This document shows, piece after piece, positions 34,435 to 44,138 of a stretch of DNA of 64,000 nucleotides (its first letter is position 1; each line of letters starts with the position of its first letter). A program made the position numbers and the translations under genes. The DNA is from Oscheius dolichura (taxonomy: Eukaryota; Nematoda; Chromadorea; Rhabditida; Rhabditidae): positions 9,300,001 through 9,364,000 of the forward strand of contig OW051492.1 in the NCBI GenBank assembly GCA_932521035.1, given 5' to 3'. The notes below the pieces were generated by a model. That model searched no databases. It was given only the letters and a program-made list of their open reading frames with translations, and had not been told where the DNA came from.

Positions 34435-34948
34435 AAGGCCATATGATGTTTTTCTCGTCTTTCTATGATATTTTTCGACTATAGAAATCTAATAACCCGA
34501 GTTTTCTATAATAAATCTTCCGTATCACCTTCTGGATTGAGTATTTTTGATCTGGGAAGTCAAAAACAGTCTTCCCGTCGGTTTTTGGTCATTTGTCCAG
34601 AAAATGGCTGGAGAGCTTCAACACATCCGTCGCAATAACCATCTTCCCATGGTTGGCCTCAAAATGTTGGTGGTGGTTTTGCCCAGTTTTAAGGGAAGGA
34701 CACTGTTGCAGTATTCGGGTTCTATTGATCGCTTCGACCCCTCGGCTGGCAGTGCCCCTGCCCCTGCCATCCCCCGGTCAGTATTCGTCTTCACAGGTTC
34801 AGCAATGGGCAGCTGAAAATTGTCCCCCGTATCGATTATACAACGGCCCGCCGATAGCCATACATACAGAGAGATCGCCCCCTGAAGCAGAGGGGGACAG
34901 TTGTTTTCGTATTGTTTTGAGCCTATTGCACGCGCTCTTTTCTCTTTT
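34435..34948. other. region with unassigned plus-strand open frames
   Basis: Two overlapping open frames (34547-34816 and 34593-35003) include a plausible start MAGELQHIRRNNHLPM at 34604, but no splice pair joins them consistently. I assign no gene. Confidence 0.3.
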
Positions 34949-35204
34949 TCATACTTTTGACTTTTTCATGCTGAAGATCTTGAGCTCTAGAGCTCTATTA
35001 TAGCTCATTTTGAAGCCCTTGTTCTGTAGATTTAGATAGTATGATTAGTTTTCTTACAGTTAAAAGGGCCAGCGTCTTGCAAGCCACCCTAAGCATCAAG
35101 AGATCCTGGGAATCTTCCCGCGCGTGTTTCGACTCCTTTCCTGCTTGCATCAGCTGTTTTTGGTTGTTGACAACTTCCTGGGCTACTGATCTCGAATTAT
35201 TCAT
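34949..35204 (-). CDS. tentative 73-residue helical protein
   Basis: Exons 35204-35058 and 35023-34949 join in phase over a 34-base intron (GTAAGA...CTACAG). The first exon is rich in Gln, Lys and Glu and helical in pattern (VAQEVVNNQKQLMQAGKESK). The second is short and basic. No family is recognised. The plus strand over the same bases is also open, but less protein-like and without splice logic. Confidence 0.35.
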
Positions 35205-35485
35205 TCGGTATGGTTTAAAGAGGTTGTCGGAAAGATCTATATTTGTTTCCGGGTCAATGTTTTAGCCGGGGAGGCATCTAGACGGTTCAGGCTCCGCTCC
35301 CGTGTCGCTGATTCATTACGGTCACTGGTCTTCCTCTTCCTCTCTCGTTGCTTATACCCCCTGGAATAATTTCACAACACACATCCTTGCCAAGTTCAGA
35401 AGTTTCGATTGATCTCGCCCCGAAGAATAAACAACTGGTTCCCTGCCCCTTTTGGCATACCCTCTTCCTCGATTTTCTTCAAAAA

Positions 35486-36868
35486 ATGGACCGCCGGTTA
35501 GTTTTTCTTCTAGTTTTTTTTTCTGTTTATTTATAAGCTTTATAAAGTGCATAGTTTTAGAATCCCGTCGCTTCTTGATCTCGCCGTTGGAGAACCTTTC
35601 AAAGGCCCCGTTCCCCCGTCTCTTCTTGAGATCGTCGTCCCTGCTCCTCTTGTCCCTGTCGCTGCTCCAACACCGCCTCATGTGACCATGTGAGTTCCAC
35701 AACTTCTTTATTCCCTGAATCAGAGGGTCTTCCCCATTGAGTGTTCGATTCTAAATGAAAAAATGGCGTCCTGGTTACTGTAGATCAAAATTTTCAGCGA
35801 GCCCCTCCGCGCCCCGCCAGTTTGCACCTTCTGTGGTCAAAACCACAAAAATGAACATTTTCACAATGTTCCGGAGGTTGCAACCCGGAGGAGGATCTGT
35901 AAGGAGAAGAGTTTGTGCACAATGTGAGTAATTTAAGCCGTCGTTTTCGAAGTAAGATGAATTTAGCTGCACAACGCCGAGAAGCCTGAGCCACACGTGC
36001 CATAGGCGGGCGTGCGGCCACTGCGACCTCTTCCACCCGACGTCCCTCTGTGGGAAGAAGGAGGCAGAACAGGGGATCCAGATGATTCAGAACGACATCG
36101 TGAGTTTATCTAAACCTAATTAGAGTAAAATGGTAGTCTGAAAAGTCTTCCACAACTCAATTAAGGCCCAATTAGTCACCGTACTAGTTACAGTATTCAA
36201 ATGACTGTGTCTCGGGGTTTTTGGGCAGAGTATACGTGTTTTTGGCTTTAAAATGTGCAGAATTTTTTTCTGATTATGGATAATTAATTTATAAATTATG
36301 AAAATGTCAAAAAATGGCATGCAAAATCCCCATTTTGTTCAGCGAATTTCGTCCGACGCGCGGCGCCAAGCAACGCCTCTGCTTGCTGTTTACCCACGGT
36401 TACAGTAATCCAAGAAACACATAGAATGCTACTGCTTCATTGTCATGATTACCGTATTTTCCAGAACCAGGGCCCCCCGCTGCAGGAGCCTCTTTGGTCT
36501 GGCCAACTCCCGATTGGAATTGAAACCCGCGTCACCTTCCAGTGGACGGCCTACGGGAAGGAAATGCAGCCGATCAAAGAGGAGGTTTGTTTTTTGAAAC
36601 ATGGAAAAGAAAGGGAGAAATATTTAGTTCTACGAGGATCACTCCCATTATTGGGAGGATTGCCTGTTCAGAGGGCCGCCGAGGACAATCGACGAGACGA
36701 TAATAAGGACCAATCCTTATTTGGTGAAGTTGGTAGGTCCTGAGGGAAAGACATAATGCTTTCCCTGCTCGATTTCAGCAGAAGGAGACCCTGGCCATCA
36801 TCCAAGGCTTCAGCCCACTGGACTTCCCGCCGAAGAAGGTCATCAGGAGCCCTTTCAATCGCCATTAG
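35486..36868 (+). CDS. Cys/His zinc-knuckle protein, unknown function
   Basis: Seven exons keep phase and give about 234 residues: 35486-35496, 35561-35689, 35798-35923, 35967-36099, 36465-36584, 36628-36723 and 36779-36868. After a hydrophobic Pro/Val linker comes a Cys/His array: CTFCGQNHKNEHFH, then CKEKSLCTICTTPRSLSHTC and CGHCDLFHPTSLC, i.e. three CxxC...H...C knuckle-like units in residues 50-120. The C-terminal half contains WSGQLPIGIETRVTFQWTAY and ends in a basic tail. Knuckles of this kind usually bind RNA, DNA or protein. Their layout resembles the C-terminal knuckles of the gene at 45439-50068, suggesting a shared local family. Intron 4 carries an R1 repeat. It starts with a very short 11-base exon (MDRR). 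Confidence 0.75.
36238..36412 (+). repeat. R1 dispersed repeat, copy in the zinc-knuckle gene
   Basis: TTTTTGGCTTTAAAATGTGC, GAAAATGTCAAAAAATGGCA, GCGAATTTCGTCCGACGCGC, GCTGTTTACCC and GTTACAGTAATCC occur in R1 order. The copy is in intron 4. Confidence 0.75.
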
Positions 36869-37230
36869 GATGTATTTTCCCTACGTATCTAATTCCCCAC
36901 GAGTACAATCAAACTGTCACCAAATTATACAGATCTTTTATATATATAAATTCTTAATATTGTGCCATAAATATACGAGAATGCCGTCCGAGTCTTCCTA
37001 GCCTACTCTAGGGGAGGGGATAGTGAAATACCCCCGGTGGACTTTTTTCTAGCCGCACCTCCCCAAGAATAGTCGATTTCCAGTCGAAGGGTGAAGTCTT
37101 TTTGTCCGTTTACGAAAGATAGAACACAAGGGAACAGACTCCAAAATTCGAATAGCCGCTCCCATCCCACCCATGAGAATTCAATAAAAGCCGTCCGTCC
37201 CAGTCTCCTGTCCCATTCCAATCAGCCAAC
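36869..37230. other. short intergenic spacer
   Basis: The spacer separates two plus-strand genes. AAATAT/ATAAATA stretches are seen soon after the upstream stop. No gene or known repeat is recognised. Confidence 0.5.
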
Positions 37231-37465
37231 ATGCGCCTTCTTCTTCTTCTTCTTCTGGTACGATTTTCTTATTTTCTCCTGTTAAAAAAGGCCCTTTTAG
37301 GTTCTCCTTCCCCTGGTGACCGGCACGCGTATCGAGTGCCGTTCGGATGCCGACTGCCCGGCGTTCCACCGCTGTAGAAATAGGGTCTGCCACTCGATAA
37401 CAGGAAAGATGAACCCTTCTCCTGAATGGGGAGACCAACCGCCTTACTATTTTGACGACGTCTAA
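37231..37465 (+). CDS. small secreted four-cysteine peptide
   Basis: Exons 37231-37257 and 37301-37465 join in phase across a 43-base intron ending CCCTTTTAG. The 63-residue precursor begins with an extreme poly-Leu signal peptide (MRLLLLLLLVLLPLVTG). The mature part has four cysteines spaced C-x5-C-x5-C-x4-C (CRSDADCPAFHRCRNRVC), followed by a polar Pro/Tyr/Asp tail. Two intramolecular disulfides are likely. It could be a secreted defence or signalling peptide. No family is assigned. Confidence 0.7.
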
Positions 37466-37680
37466 TAAATATTTGGTGGCCTTTCAGTAATTGGTAGCGC
37501 GAAGACCAAGGGCTAACAGCTTTTTTTTGTCTATTGACATGTTACAAGGAGACCCTGTCCTTTACCAGAAACGGTCCCAGTCCGGTCAAAAATCGGGTCC
37601 AAACCAGGTAATTTTCGTGTCGAACATCCGTGTCAAGTCGACTTAACGAGTTGATGCCGTCTATAGGTCATTCATCAACG

Positions 37681-38376
37681 ATGCCTCCTTCTATGATGGT
37701 CAATTTCTTCATTCTCCTCTTCCTGGCCAACTTCATCCAGTCGGCTGCTCCGCCCCAAAAGCAGATCCCGGAGGCCTTTGATGATGTGACCTGTGTCGTG
37801 CACTTGTCGGAAAGGGACGGACACCGCATCATTCTGGAGATTGACAACGAAAACGAGTTGCAAGGAAGCGCCTGGGCCGCTATCGGCGCCAAGCATACGC
37901 CAAACGGATGGTTCTTCAGCAAGCTGGAAAAGGACAATATCCCGGCCAAAGTGGACAAGGACAATCATCCGGATCTCCACTTTGTTATGGACAACGGCGC
38001 TCTCAGCCAGGATGGAGCCACTCAATACTGGCTGCTCTCCGAGGATTTCTTCCGCTTCCAGCGTATGCCTGCTATGGGCTTTGCTGGCTGTAAGAGGGAA
38101 GGTCAAGAGAACCTGAGGGAGCCATTCCATTTGACGGACAACGGCAAAAAATCCTATTTGATGGGCGTGAGCCATGGGAAAACGAAGGAGAAGTTGATTG
38201 GCACCTTCATTGCCGACAACAACGCCGACTTTACGACCGAGGTGCCGGGCAAATTCTACGGACTCCAAGGTGGCAACCCGGTCATTATCAATTTGCCCAA
38301 CCCTGTTTCTTTTGGATTTGCCGACGTCTTCTGCAAGCAGCGCCATCCTGTTGATGTCTTTCCCAAATCCTCATAA
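37681..38376 (+). CDS. secreted protein, unknown family
   Basis: An intron-less frame of 231 residues if started at MPPSMMVNFFILLFLANFIQ, a good signal peptide. Upstream in-frame ATG at 37654 is possible but would put polar residues before the signal. The mature part has a few cysteines (TCVVHLSE, GFAGCKRE, ADVFCKQ) and contains GSAWAAIGAKHTPNGWFFSK, DGATQYWLLSEDFFRF and VPGKFYGLQGGNPVIINLPN. Codon use and sharp open frame support it. A single-exon structure is unusual beside its intron-rich neighbours. I recognise no domain. The next gene starts 92 bases after its stop on the same strand. Confidence 0.7.
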   Translation: MPPSMMVNFFILLFLANFIQSAAPPQKQIPEAFDDVTCVVHLSERDGHRIILEIDNENELQGSAWAAIGAKHTPNGWFFSKLEKDNIPAKVDKDNHPDLHFVMDNGALSQDGATQYWLLSEDFFRFQRMPAMGFAGCKREGQENLREPFHLTDNGKKSYLMGVSHGKTKEKLIGTFIADNNADFTTEVPGKFYGLQGGNPVIINLPNPVSFGFADVFCKQRHPVDVFPKSS

Positions 38377-38468
38377 AGTTTTTTGATGGATTCTTGTCTT
38401 CTTTGTTTCTTTGTTGTTTCTTCTTCGTTTTCTCGTGTTCCTCTCGTCTTGAGCGCCGTTTCCCCGGC

Positions 38469-38957
38469 ATGAATTACTGTATTGTCTGCGATTCGCGTCC
38501 TTCTTGCCCGTGCGGCTGCGCGGTTGACTTTCTCATTGGAGACGCGTATTTCAAACGTTTTCCTGGTCGTACAGGCGCCAGGGTATTTAGTGGTGGTACA
38601 GTCGTTGTTAAAAGTATCCAGATCGGCAAAGTGTGCGCCCGCGTATGCCCTCCACCGTATTCTAATGAGAAAAAACACGTTTTTACCATTTTTAACCACG
38701 CCATTTTGCCCGCGCCCGCGAAATCAAACGAACGTGATAGGAATCCTAGCAAAGTGAATTGGTGGAGGATGTACAACGGTTTCACGAATATTTTCATTCC
38801 TAAACTAGGCTTTGGCCAATACTGGATAGGAAGAACAATAGCCTGGACGAGGGAGAATACTCGTTTGAAAGGGGAGAACAATAGGTTGGCTACTCAATGG
38901 TTGACATTTGCTATTGGAGCAGCTCATGACATTGTTCTGGAGAGAAAGCGAAAATGA
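38469..38957 (+). CDS. unknown basic protein with N-terminal Cys cluster
   Basis: An intron-less frame of 162 residues starts MNYCIVCDSRPSCPCGCAVD, with six cysteines in the first 16 positions. The rest includes YFKRFPGRTGARVFSGGTVV, VCARVCPPPYSNEKKHVF and a C-terminal part with FGQYWIGRTIAWTREN ending in ERKRK. No signal peptide is present. The 92-base gap from the upstream gene is typical of nematode operon spacing, but no downstream spliced-leader acceptor was confirmed. No family is recognised. Confidence 0.5.
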   Translation: MNYCIVCDSRPSCPCGCAVDFLIGDAYFKRFPGRTGARVFSGGTVVVKSIQIGKVCARVCPPPYSNEKKHVFTIFNHAILPAPAKSNERDRNPSKVNWWRMYNGFTNIFIPKLGFGQYWIGRTIAWTRENTRLKGENNRLATQWLTFAIGAAHDIVLERKRK

Positions 38958-39018
38958 GGAAAACAAGCAGATTCTAACAATTTTATTCACTTTTATTTTC
39001 AGTTTTCTACGTCCTTCT

Positions 39019-40003
39019 TTACGGGTTTCCTGCCGACTTGGAGGACTTCTTCGAGGCGTCGGCCGTCGTCGTCTTCTCGGCGCTCTCCCCGGCTAATTTC
39101 TTCTTCAACTCCAGGAGATTCGCCTTCTTCTTCGTGCTTTTCTGACTGTCATCCGTCACCGGCGGGCGGGTCTGCTTCACCACGGGGACGCGTTTCCATC
39201 CGCGATCTTTGCCACTATTGAAGAAACGCTCCAAATTCAAAGTATTCAGCTGAAAATGGAGCAGGTTAATGACATGCACCGGATTCGGGTCAACAAGGCG
39301 CATTCTTGGGGAACAGCCCCAATAGACCTTTTCCTGTAGGCCTAGTTAGCTCACCGAGTTAGCGCAGCGAAAAAGCGTAAGGATGGCAGTCTACCTCAAA
39401 AATGAGCCTACATACTGGCACAGATCTCGTTTTTCGCGCTCTGAAGCCGATTTAAACTGAGCATTAGACGAAGCTACGCAGTTAAAATGAAATAAGAGTG
39501 AATATCTGACATTGACATGCGTATAGGAGATGTCATCGCTTTTGCTTAAGTATTTCCAGCGACGACAGCTACAGCACCAGACGACGAGTAGAAGAATGAC
39601 CAAATTGACGATGCTCAAGGAGAAGGCAATAAAGAGAGGCTCGATGAAAATCGAATTATCAATAGCAGTTCGGAAAACCTGAAAAAAATGGATAGATGGG
39701 AAAGAATTGGCCGAAAGGGATTACAACTGGGTAGAAATAGACTGGCGCGAGTTTAGGCGCGTTTTTAGCAGTTTTCCAACAGTTTCACACCGTTTTTTTG
39801 AACTTATGAGGTGTAGAAGACCAAGGGCTACCGTGTGATAGATGTAATATTGAGATTAGGCTGAAAAAACGACCCAGGGCTGTGTTATAGCGTCAAATTT
39901 GGAAAATTTGTGTAGAAATTGGCTAAAACCCTGTGCCGAGCTGGTTCTAACGACGACACCTCTGATCTGACCGTAACACTGAATAGCGCAGGTCGTCTTG
40001 TAC
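39019..40003 (-). CDS. single-pass membrane protein, 5' end not resolved
   Basis: Three exons fit in phase: 40003-39874 (entered in phase 2), 39678-39412 and 39249-39019. The first reads YKTTCAIQCYGQIRGVVVRT. The second contains the membrane helix SIVNLVILLLVVWCCSCRR, whose trailing Cys/Arg suggest the cytosolic side follows. The last exon is Lys/Ser/Thr-rich and basic (KKKANLLELKKKLAGESAEK). This is the layout of a type III/type I single-pass protein with an extracellular Cys-containing part. The start exon was not found; it must lie above 40003, where an M1-related hairpin sits. No family is recognised. Confidence 0.5.
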
Positions 40004-40099
40004 CTAATAGAATCAAAAATGTTATCCTAAATACGCCTGAAAATGTCACAAATGCTTTTTTGAAGTCTTGAACGGGAAATTGGGTTGAATGTTCCTGAA

Positions 40100-40196
40100 G
40101 CGTGCGCACCCGTAAAATCTCGGCAGCTGGAGGGATAGTTAGCCACAGGCGCGCGCCAAGAGACCGCCGCGCTGCCGAGATTCTACGGACGCAGCC
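40100..40196. mobile_element. short M1-related hairpin
   Basis: GCACCCGTAAAATCTCGGCA on the left faces GCTGCCGAGATTCTACGGAC on the right, with a GC-rich centre unlike that of other M1 copies. It shares only the inner arm of M1 and may be a sister family. Confidence 0.6.
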
Positions 40197-40425
40197 AAAA
40201 AAAAAAGACGGGAAGCTACCATTTGAGAGAAGGCGACACGAGACGAGCCAAGAGAAATGGAAGATCTCGACAGCAACCGGCCCTTTTGAGAATTTTCTCT
40301 CTGCGAATGGAATTAACCCGTTTTTAGTTGGATTTCGGTTAGAAACCCGTCGGAAATCGGTAAATTACCGTAATGTTCACTAAATAAGGGCGGCTAATCT
40401 GTAAAATGGTTACAATGCTTCCAAA

Positions 40426-40999
40426 ATGTCCAACAGTCCAACGCCTAAAACTTGGGACCAAATTGTCAGGTTGGTTTGGCACTTCTTTTCCAAGTTACAG
40501 TAACCGTTTCCCTTATTTTCAGAGAACTTGCAATGCAAGAATACTTTCATGGTTTGCTGTTGGATATAGTCAGTCTTCTTCGTCACGACGGCGAATTCCT
40601 CATCCGTTTTGCTGGGTCGCGTAAAGGCGAGAAGTCATTTATACTGTCGACCATGAGCAAAGACACATTGGAGAAGGGAGACGGCATCAAACATTTCGTA
40701 ATCATCAAAACACAAACCGGAAAGTCCATGATCGAGACGTGGGGCTTCAAGTCCATTCCGGAGATGGTCATCTATTTTTTAAAGGTTGTTATATCGTGAG
40801 TAAAAATCGTTCCTTGTCAAATGGTGTAGTGGTTGAGTATCGCGCGCACAATTGAACGTCGCGGGTTCGATACCCGCCGACGGCGAGAAGAAAAGGCTAA
40901 TTCCAAATGCAAATGTCCCAATGTATCTTTTTTGTGGTCTCGTTTCAAATCTTCAGGAATTCTACTTATGTGATACCAAAAAATAACAAAGCTAGGTGA
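40426..40999 (+). CDS. SH2-domain-only protein
   Basis: Three exons keep phase and give 119 residues: 40426-40469, 40523-40795 and 40957-40999. After MSNSPTPKTWDQIV, residues about 18-110 match an SH2 domain: EYFHGLL at the start, the phosphotyrosine-pocket strand GEFLIRFAGS with its Arg, then SFILSTMS, GIKHFVIIK and IPEMVIYFLK. The domain should bind phosphotyrosine peptides. Worm SH2 domains of this type often precede a Fer-like tyrosine kinase, but no kinase exon follows; the frame ends VIPKNNKAR with a stop at 40997-40999. It could be a stand-alone adaptor or a truncated kinase gene. A tRNA-like sequence lies in intron 2. Without exon 3 the frame would stop at 40799. Confidence 0.75.
40812..40886 (+). 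pseudogene. tRNA-like sequence (degenerate), intronic
   Basis: It has an A-box-like TGGTGTAGTGG, a perfect T-stem/loop GCGGGTTCGATACCCGC with B box, and partial acceptor pairing (CCTTGTC with GACGGCG). The anticodon stem cannot be formed. It shares TCGCGCGC and GTCGCGGGTTCGA with the relic at 6546-6617. It sits in the second intron of the SH2 gene. Confidence 0.45.
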
Positions 41000-41479
41000 T
41001 CATCATATCGGTGAAAATAACCTAGAAAAAGAAGAAGAAACAAATCGTTACATTCTTCTGCGTCTTCCACATTTTTCGTCTTCGTTTTGGCGTCTCGGCT
41101 GGCTTCTTCCTTATAAAGCTGCTGCTCATTCCTCGTTGAAAAATAACTGTACTATTCTAAACTATCGATAGCAGATAATACAGTAAAAATTGATATGAAC
41201 TTCGGAAGCAAAACAGAAAAAAAGATGAGATGGGATGATCAATTAAAAAATTAGATTTTTGGGAGCATTTCTTCGCTTGTCGTCTTGCAATCTCTTCAGC
41301 AATCTCTATTTTACGAATATTCAATATTATTTACCAATATCAGAGCAGAGCAGAGAAAAACCATAATGAAAGATGAGAAATAGGAATACCATTTGCAATA
41401 AATGGTTCGAATCGAAGAAACATTATTTTCTGGGCGTTACTACATGCAAAACAGTGAAGCGTACTTGGTATACTAGTTT

Positions 41480-41721
41480 TCAGTTATTAGAACAACTTCT
41501 CAATATGAAAGCTGGATGAAAACAGAACAGAAGCAGATTGTGTTGATCATTTCCGGCATTCGGTACTGGAAGCGTGGCCAAAAACAGCCGGTAATCGTGC
41601 TTCAGCTGTTCGTGCCAGAAGCCTTCCGCGTTGAAATCTTCGAAATCGAGATTTTCGGTGGCCTAAAAATCATTCTCTAGTCCTTTTTGCTTTCTTATGA
41701 GGTTACGCCGTTTTGTCGCAT
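41480..41721 (-). CDS. tentative 65-residue protein
   Basis: Exon 41721-41707 (MRQNG) joins exon 41662-41480 in phase through a 44-base intron with a good ATTTTTAG acceptor. The product contains DFEDFNAEGFWHEQLKHDYR and LFLATLPVPNAGNDQHNLLL, which read as genuine protein. No signal peptide or domain is recognised. It is divergent from the transthyretin-like gene 165 bases away. Confidence 0.4.
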
Positions 41722-41886
41722 TTTTTTTGTCACAGAAAATGCTAGTTTGTGTTAGCGTATTCTGTGACAAAAAACGTTTGTGTTCTCCGATAGAGAACTG
41801 CGTTTTGTGGGAGCTTGCGATGTCTGTTTTACTGTGTTCCACTTTCGCATTACTTGCTGATGAGTACTAATTTATCCTCCTTATAG

Positions 41887-42827
41887 ATGTCTTGGTGGTT
41901 CGCAGCTTGTGTTCTTCTTCCCCTCGCCGCTGGGCAAAGCATTGCTCCAGCTTTTCGTCCCGACAGCGTCACCACCGTCACTGGCCAGGTCTGGTGTGGA
42001 AACAGCCCTGCAGGTTCCATCACGGTGGAATGGTGGACGGATAGAGGTAATATTGTTATAATAATGATTTGTATTTTATGTCAGGCCAGCAAATTGATAC
42101 TCTTCTTGGTTCTGGCCGGACAGACTCCAATGGACGCTTTCAAATAACCACTTCTCAACCAGCTTCGTCCAATACATATCTCTGGGTCAGGAGCAACTGC
42201 AACGTATTAATTTTGGTCTTAAAAATAATAACTTTCTATTTAGGGTAACAGCCAAACCTCGCGTACTAATGTCAACCTGCTGTCTCCGTTCAATATTCAA
42301 ATTCAACTTCGCTCCGGTTCGGGTCCGAACAACCGTAACCCACCTCAAGTTTCGGGAACTGTTTCATGTGGAAATCGTCCAGCTGTCTGGCAAACTGTCC
42401 AATGGTTTGCCGACCGAGGTTTGTATTTCAACTTGTTGTTATCATTTGTTCATTTAGGCAATCAAATTGATCTTCCTTTGGGATCCTCTCAAACTGATGG
42501 TCGTGGCTTTTTCATCATCACTCGTAGTCAGACATCGGATAGAAATACCTACTTGATCCTCAGGAACAATTGTAACAAAAGAGTAAGAAAATTATATTGC
42601 ATCTTGTAATTCTTTCTATTTAGCAGCAAACTACACGTGTCAATGTCAACAATAACAGCCCCACGAACATGAGGATTCAACTGCAAAGTGGTGGAAGATC
42701 CCGATTCTCCCGACAGATTGCTGCTCCTACTATCATCGACGAGTACGGCGAGGTGGAGTACAACAATGGTATCACTGCTGAAGAACTTACCGGCGACTCT
42801 CTCAACCCTATCAGCACTAGTTATTAG
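41887..42827 (+). CDS. secreted protein with two transthyretin-like repeats
   Basis: Five exons keep phase and give about 260 residues: 41887-42046, 42085-42203, 42244-42418, 42458-42582 and 42624-42827. It starts with a signal peptide (MSWWFAACVLLPLAAGQ). Two homologous repeats follow: VTGQVWCGNSPAGSITVEWW and VSGTVSCGNRPAVWQTVQWF open each, and GRTDSNGRFQI and SQTDGRGFFII mark the family's conserved Thr-Asp-x-x-Gly-x-Phe turn. Each also carries a paired Cys (SNCN, NNCN). This is the pattern of the nematode transthyretin-like (TTL) family, here duplicated in tandem in one chain. The C-terminus is acidic. TTL proteins are extracellular and mostly of unknown ligand. Exon borders fall at matching places in the two repeats, supporting internal duplication. 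Confidence 0.8.
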
Positions 42828-43012
42828 TTTTAGACCCTTTTTACAGCTTGTATATATTTTTACAATTTGTCTTCATTTTACAAAATAAATGAATTTACTG
42901 AATCTTTATTGTTGTTCTTCAAAGTAATAGTCAAAGCAAATATCGATCTCTTGTTGAATTAGCTTAAATTGAGTCATCTTATCGTTTAGATTTTGGTCTG
43001 TGATACTGGAGG

Positions 43013-44138
43013 ATGGCACGGGAACTAAACGCATCAATTGCAGCCGTCAATTCTGCCCAAACATATGCTGAGTGAGGATTTTTTTTTGACGATAACGCTT
43101 ATTTTTTAGATATGTAAAAGCTCTTACGACAAATGATGGGAATTTCAGTGCTGACAAATATATCAGGTAAGAATTTTGTAATTTTATCATGTTTTAGTGG
43201 AATTGCTAAAGCTAGCAATTCGTCTTCAATGGAACAACCGTCCTCGACTGGATATTCGCCTATTCTCCATGTACAACAATATGTGGATGTCACTACTCCC
43301 CACTGGGGGAATCCCCAGGCTCTGGCTTTCTACGATGCCCTTCCTAGATATACGTATGTTTCTTCTTTTTCCATTGTATAGTTAGCTTCAGAAAACCACG
43401 AAAGCCGGAGAATTCTAAACTGAAAAGAGTTGGCAGTCAAGATTCTGGCGTAGCGCCTCGGCAAAAGAAAAAAAAGAAGATGTTAGTTTTTAATAAGGAG
43501 ATCTTACTTCTGTTTCATTTTCAGTAACAACGACGAGATCGCAATTGAACGTCTGTACCGCCGTGAGAGCAAGAAGAGAACAGTGGAGAGCTGTCGCGAT
43601 CTGCGTGTAAAGCCGATTGAAATCAATATTAAAAAAGAAGAATTGTCATACGATGATGAAGTTAAAAATGCTGTAACTGCAATCCTCTGTGATCCAGACC
43701 AAAATCTTGTTGATCCTATGTAAGATTTTTATATTATTTTATACATACTAAGTACGATTATTTCTATCCTATAGAAGCGCGATTATTTTTTATGCATGAT
43801 GTTTTATTCTTTTTTACTCGATGATATAATAAAATTATAGCGAAAGGCTGTTTTTATCGATAGACTGGACGCATCTCGCCATTATTGGAATCTACGAGCA
43901 TTTTATTGTGATTTTATGCAGTCTTTCACGCCATTGTCGGAATGGAAGGCAAGCGGGTCTTCTCCCATGGCATCTCATTATTGTATGGCTATTTGCATTC
44001 AAAGCGAGAGCCTCTCTTCTATTTCTTTTCGCATCTACACTGCTAGAGCCTCGTTTTGAAGGGGTTCTCTTTCAAATCTTTCGAAAACATCTGAAGCAGA
44101 GTAAAACGGGTCCCCACATAGATGTGGATCAACTGTAA
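43013..44138 (+). CDS. unknown protein with two possible C-termini
   Basis: Exons 43013-43071, 43110-43166, 43198-43353, 43392-43481 and 43525-43719 keep phase, and 43922-44138 can be added, giving about 257 residues. The start is MARELNASIAAVNSAQTYAE. The middle has a Lys-rich stretch (APRQKKKKKM), a likely nuclear signal, then an acidic helical segment (ELSYDDEVKNAVTAILCDPD). The donor after LVDP overlaps a stop: unspliced, the frame ends at TAA 43721-43723 (186 residues); spliced to 43922 it continues into a hydrophobic/basic tail with LIIVWLFAFKARASLLFLFA and ends HIDVDQL. No family is recognised. Which end is used cannot be decided from sequence. Confidence 0.5.

Noticed and set aside
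35352..35702. Minus-strand frame rich in Lys/Arg (KKRRGNGAFERF)
   Set aside because: It is antisense to exon 2 of the zinc-knuckle gene, whose plus-strand exon has matching phase and splice sites.
38256..38699. 147-residue minus-strand frame
   Set aside because: Overlaps two better plus-strand genes in antisense and has no signal or splice context.
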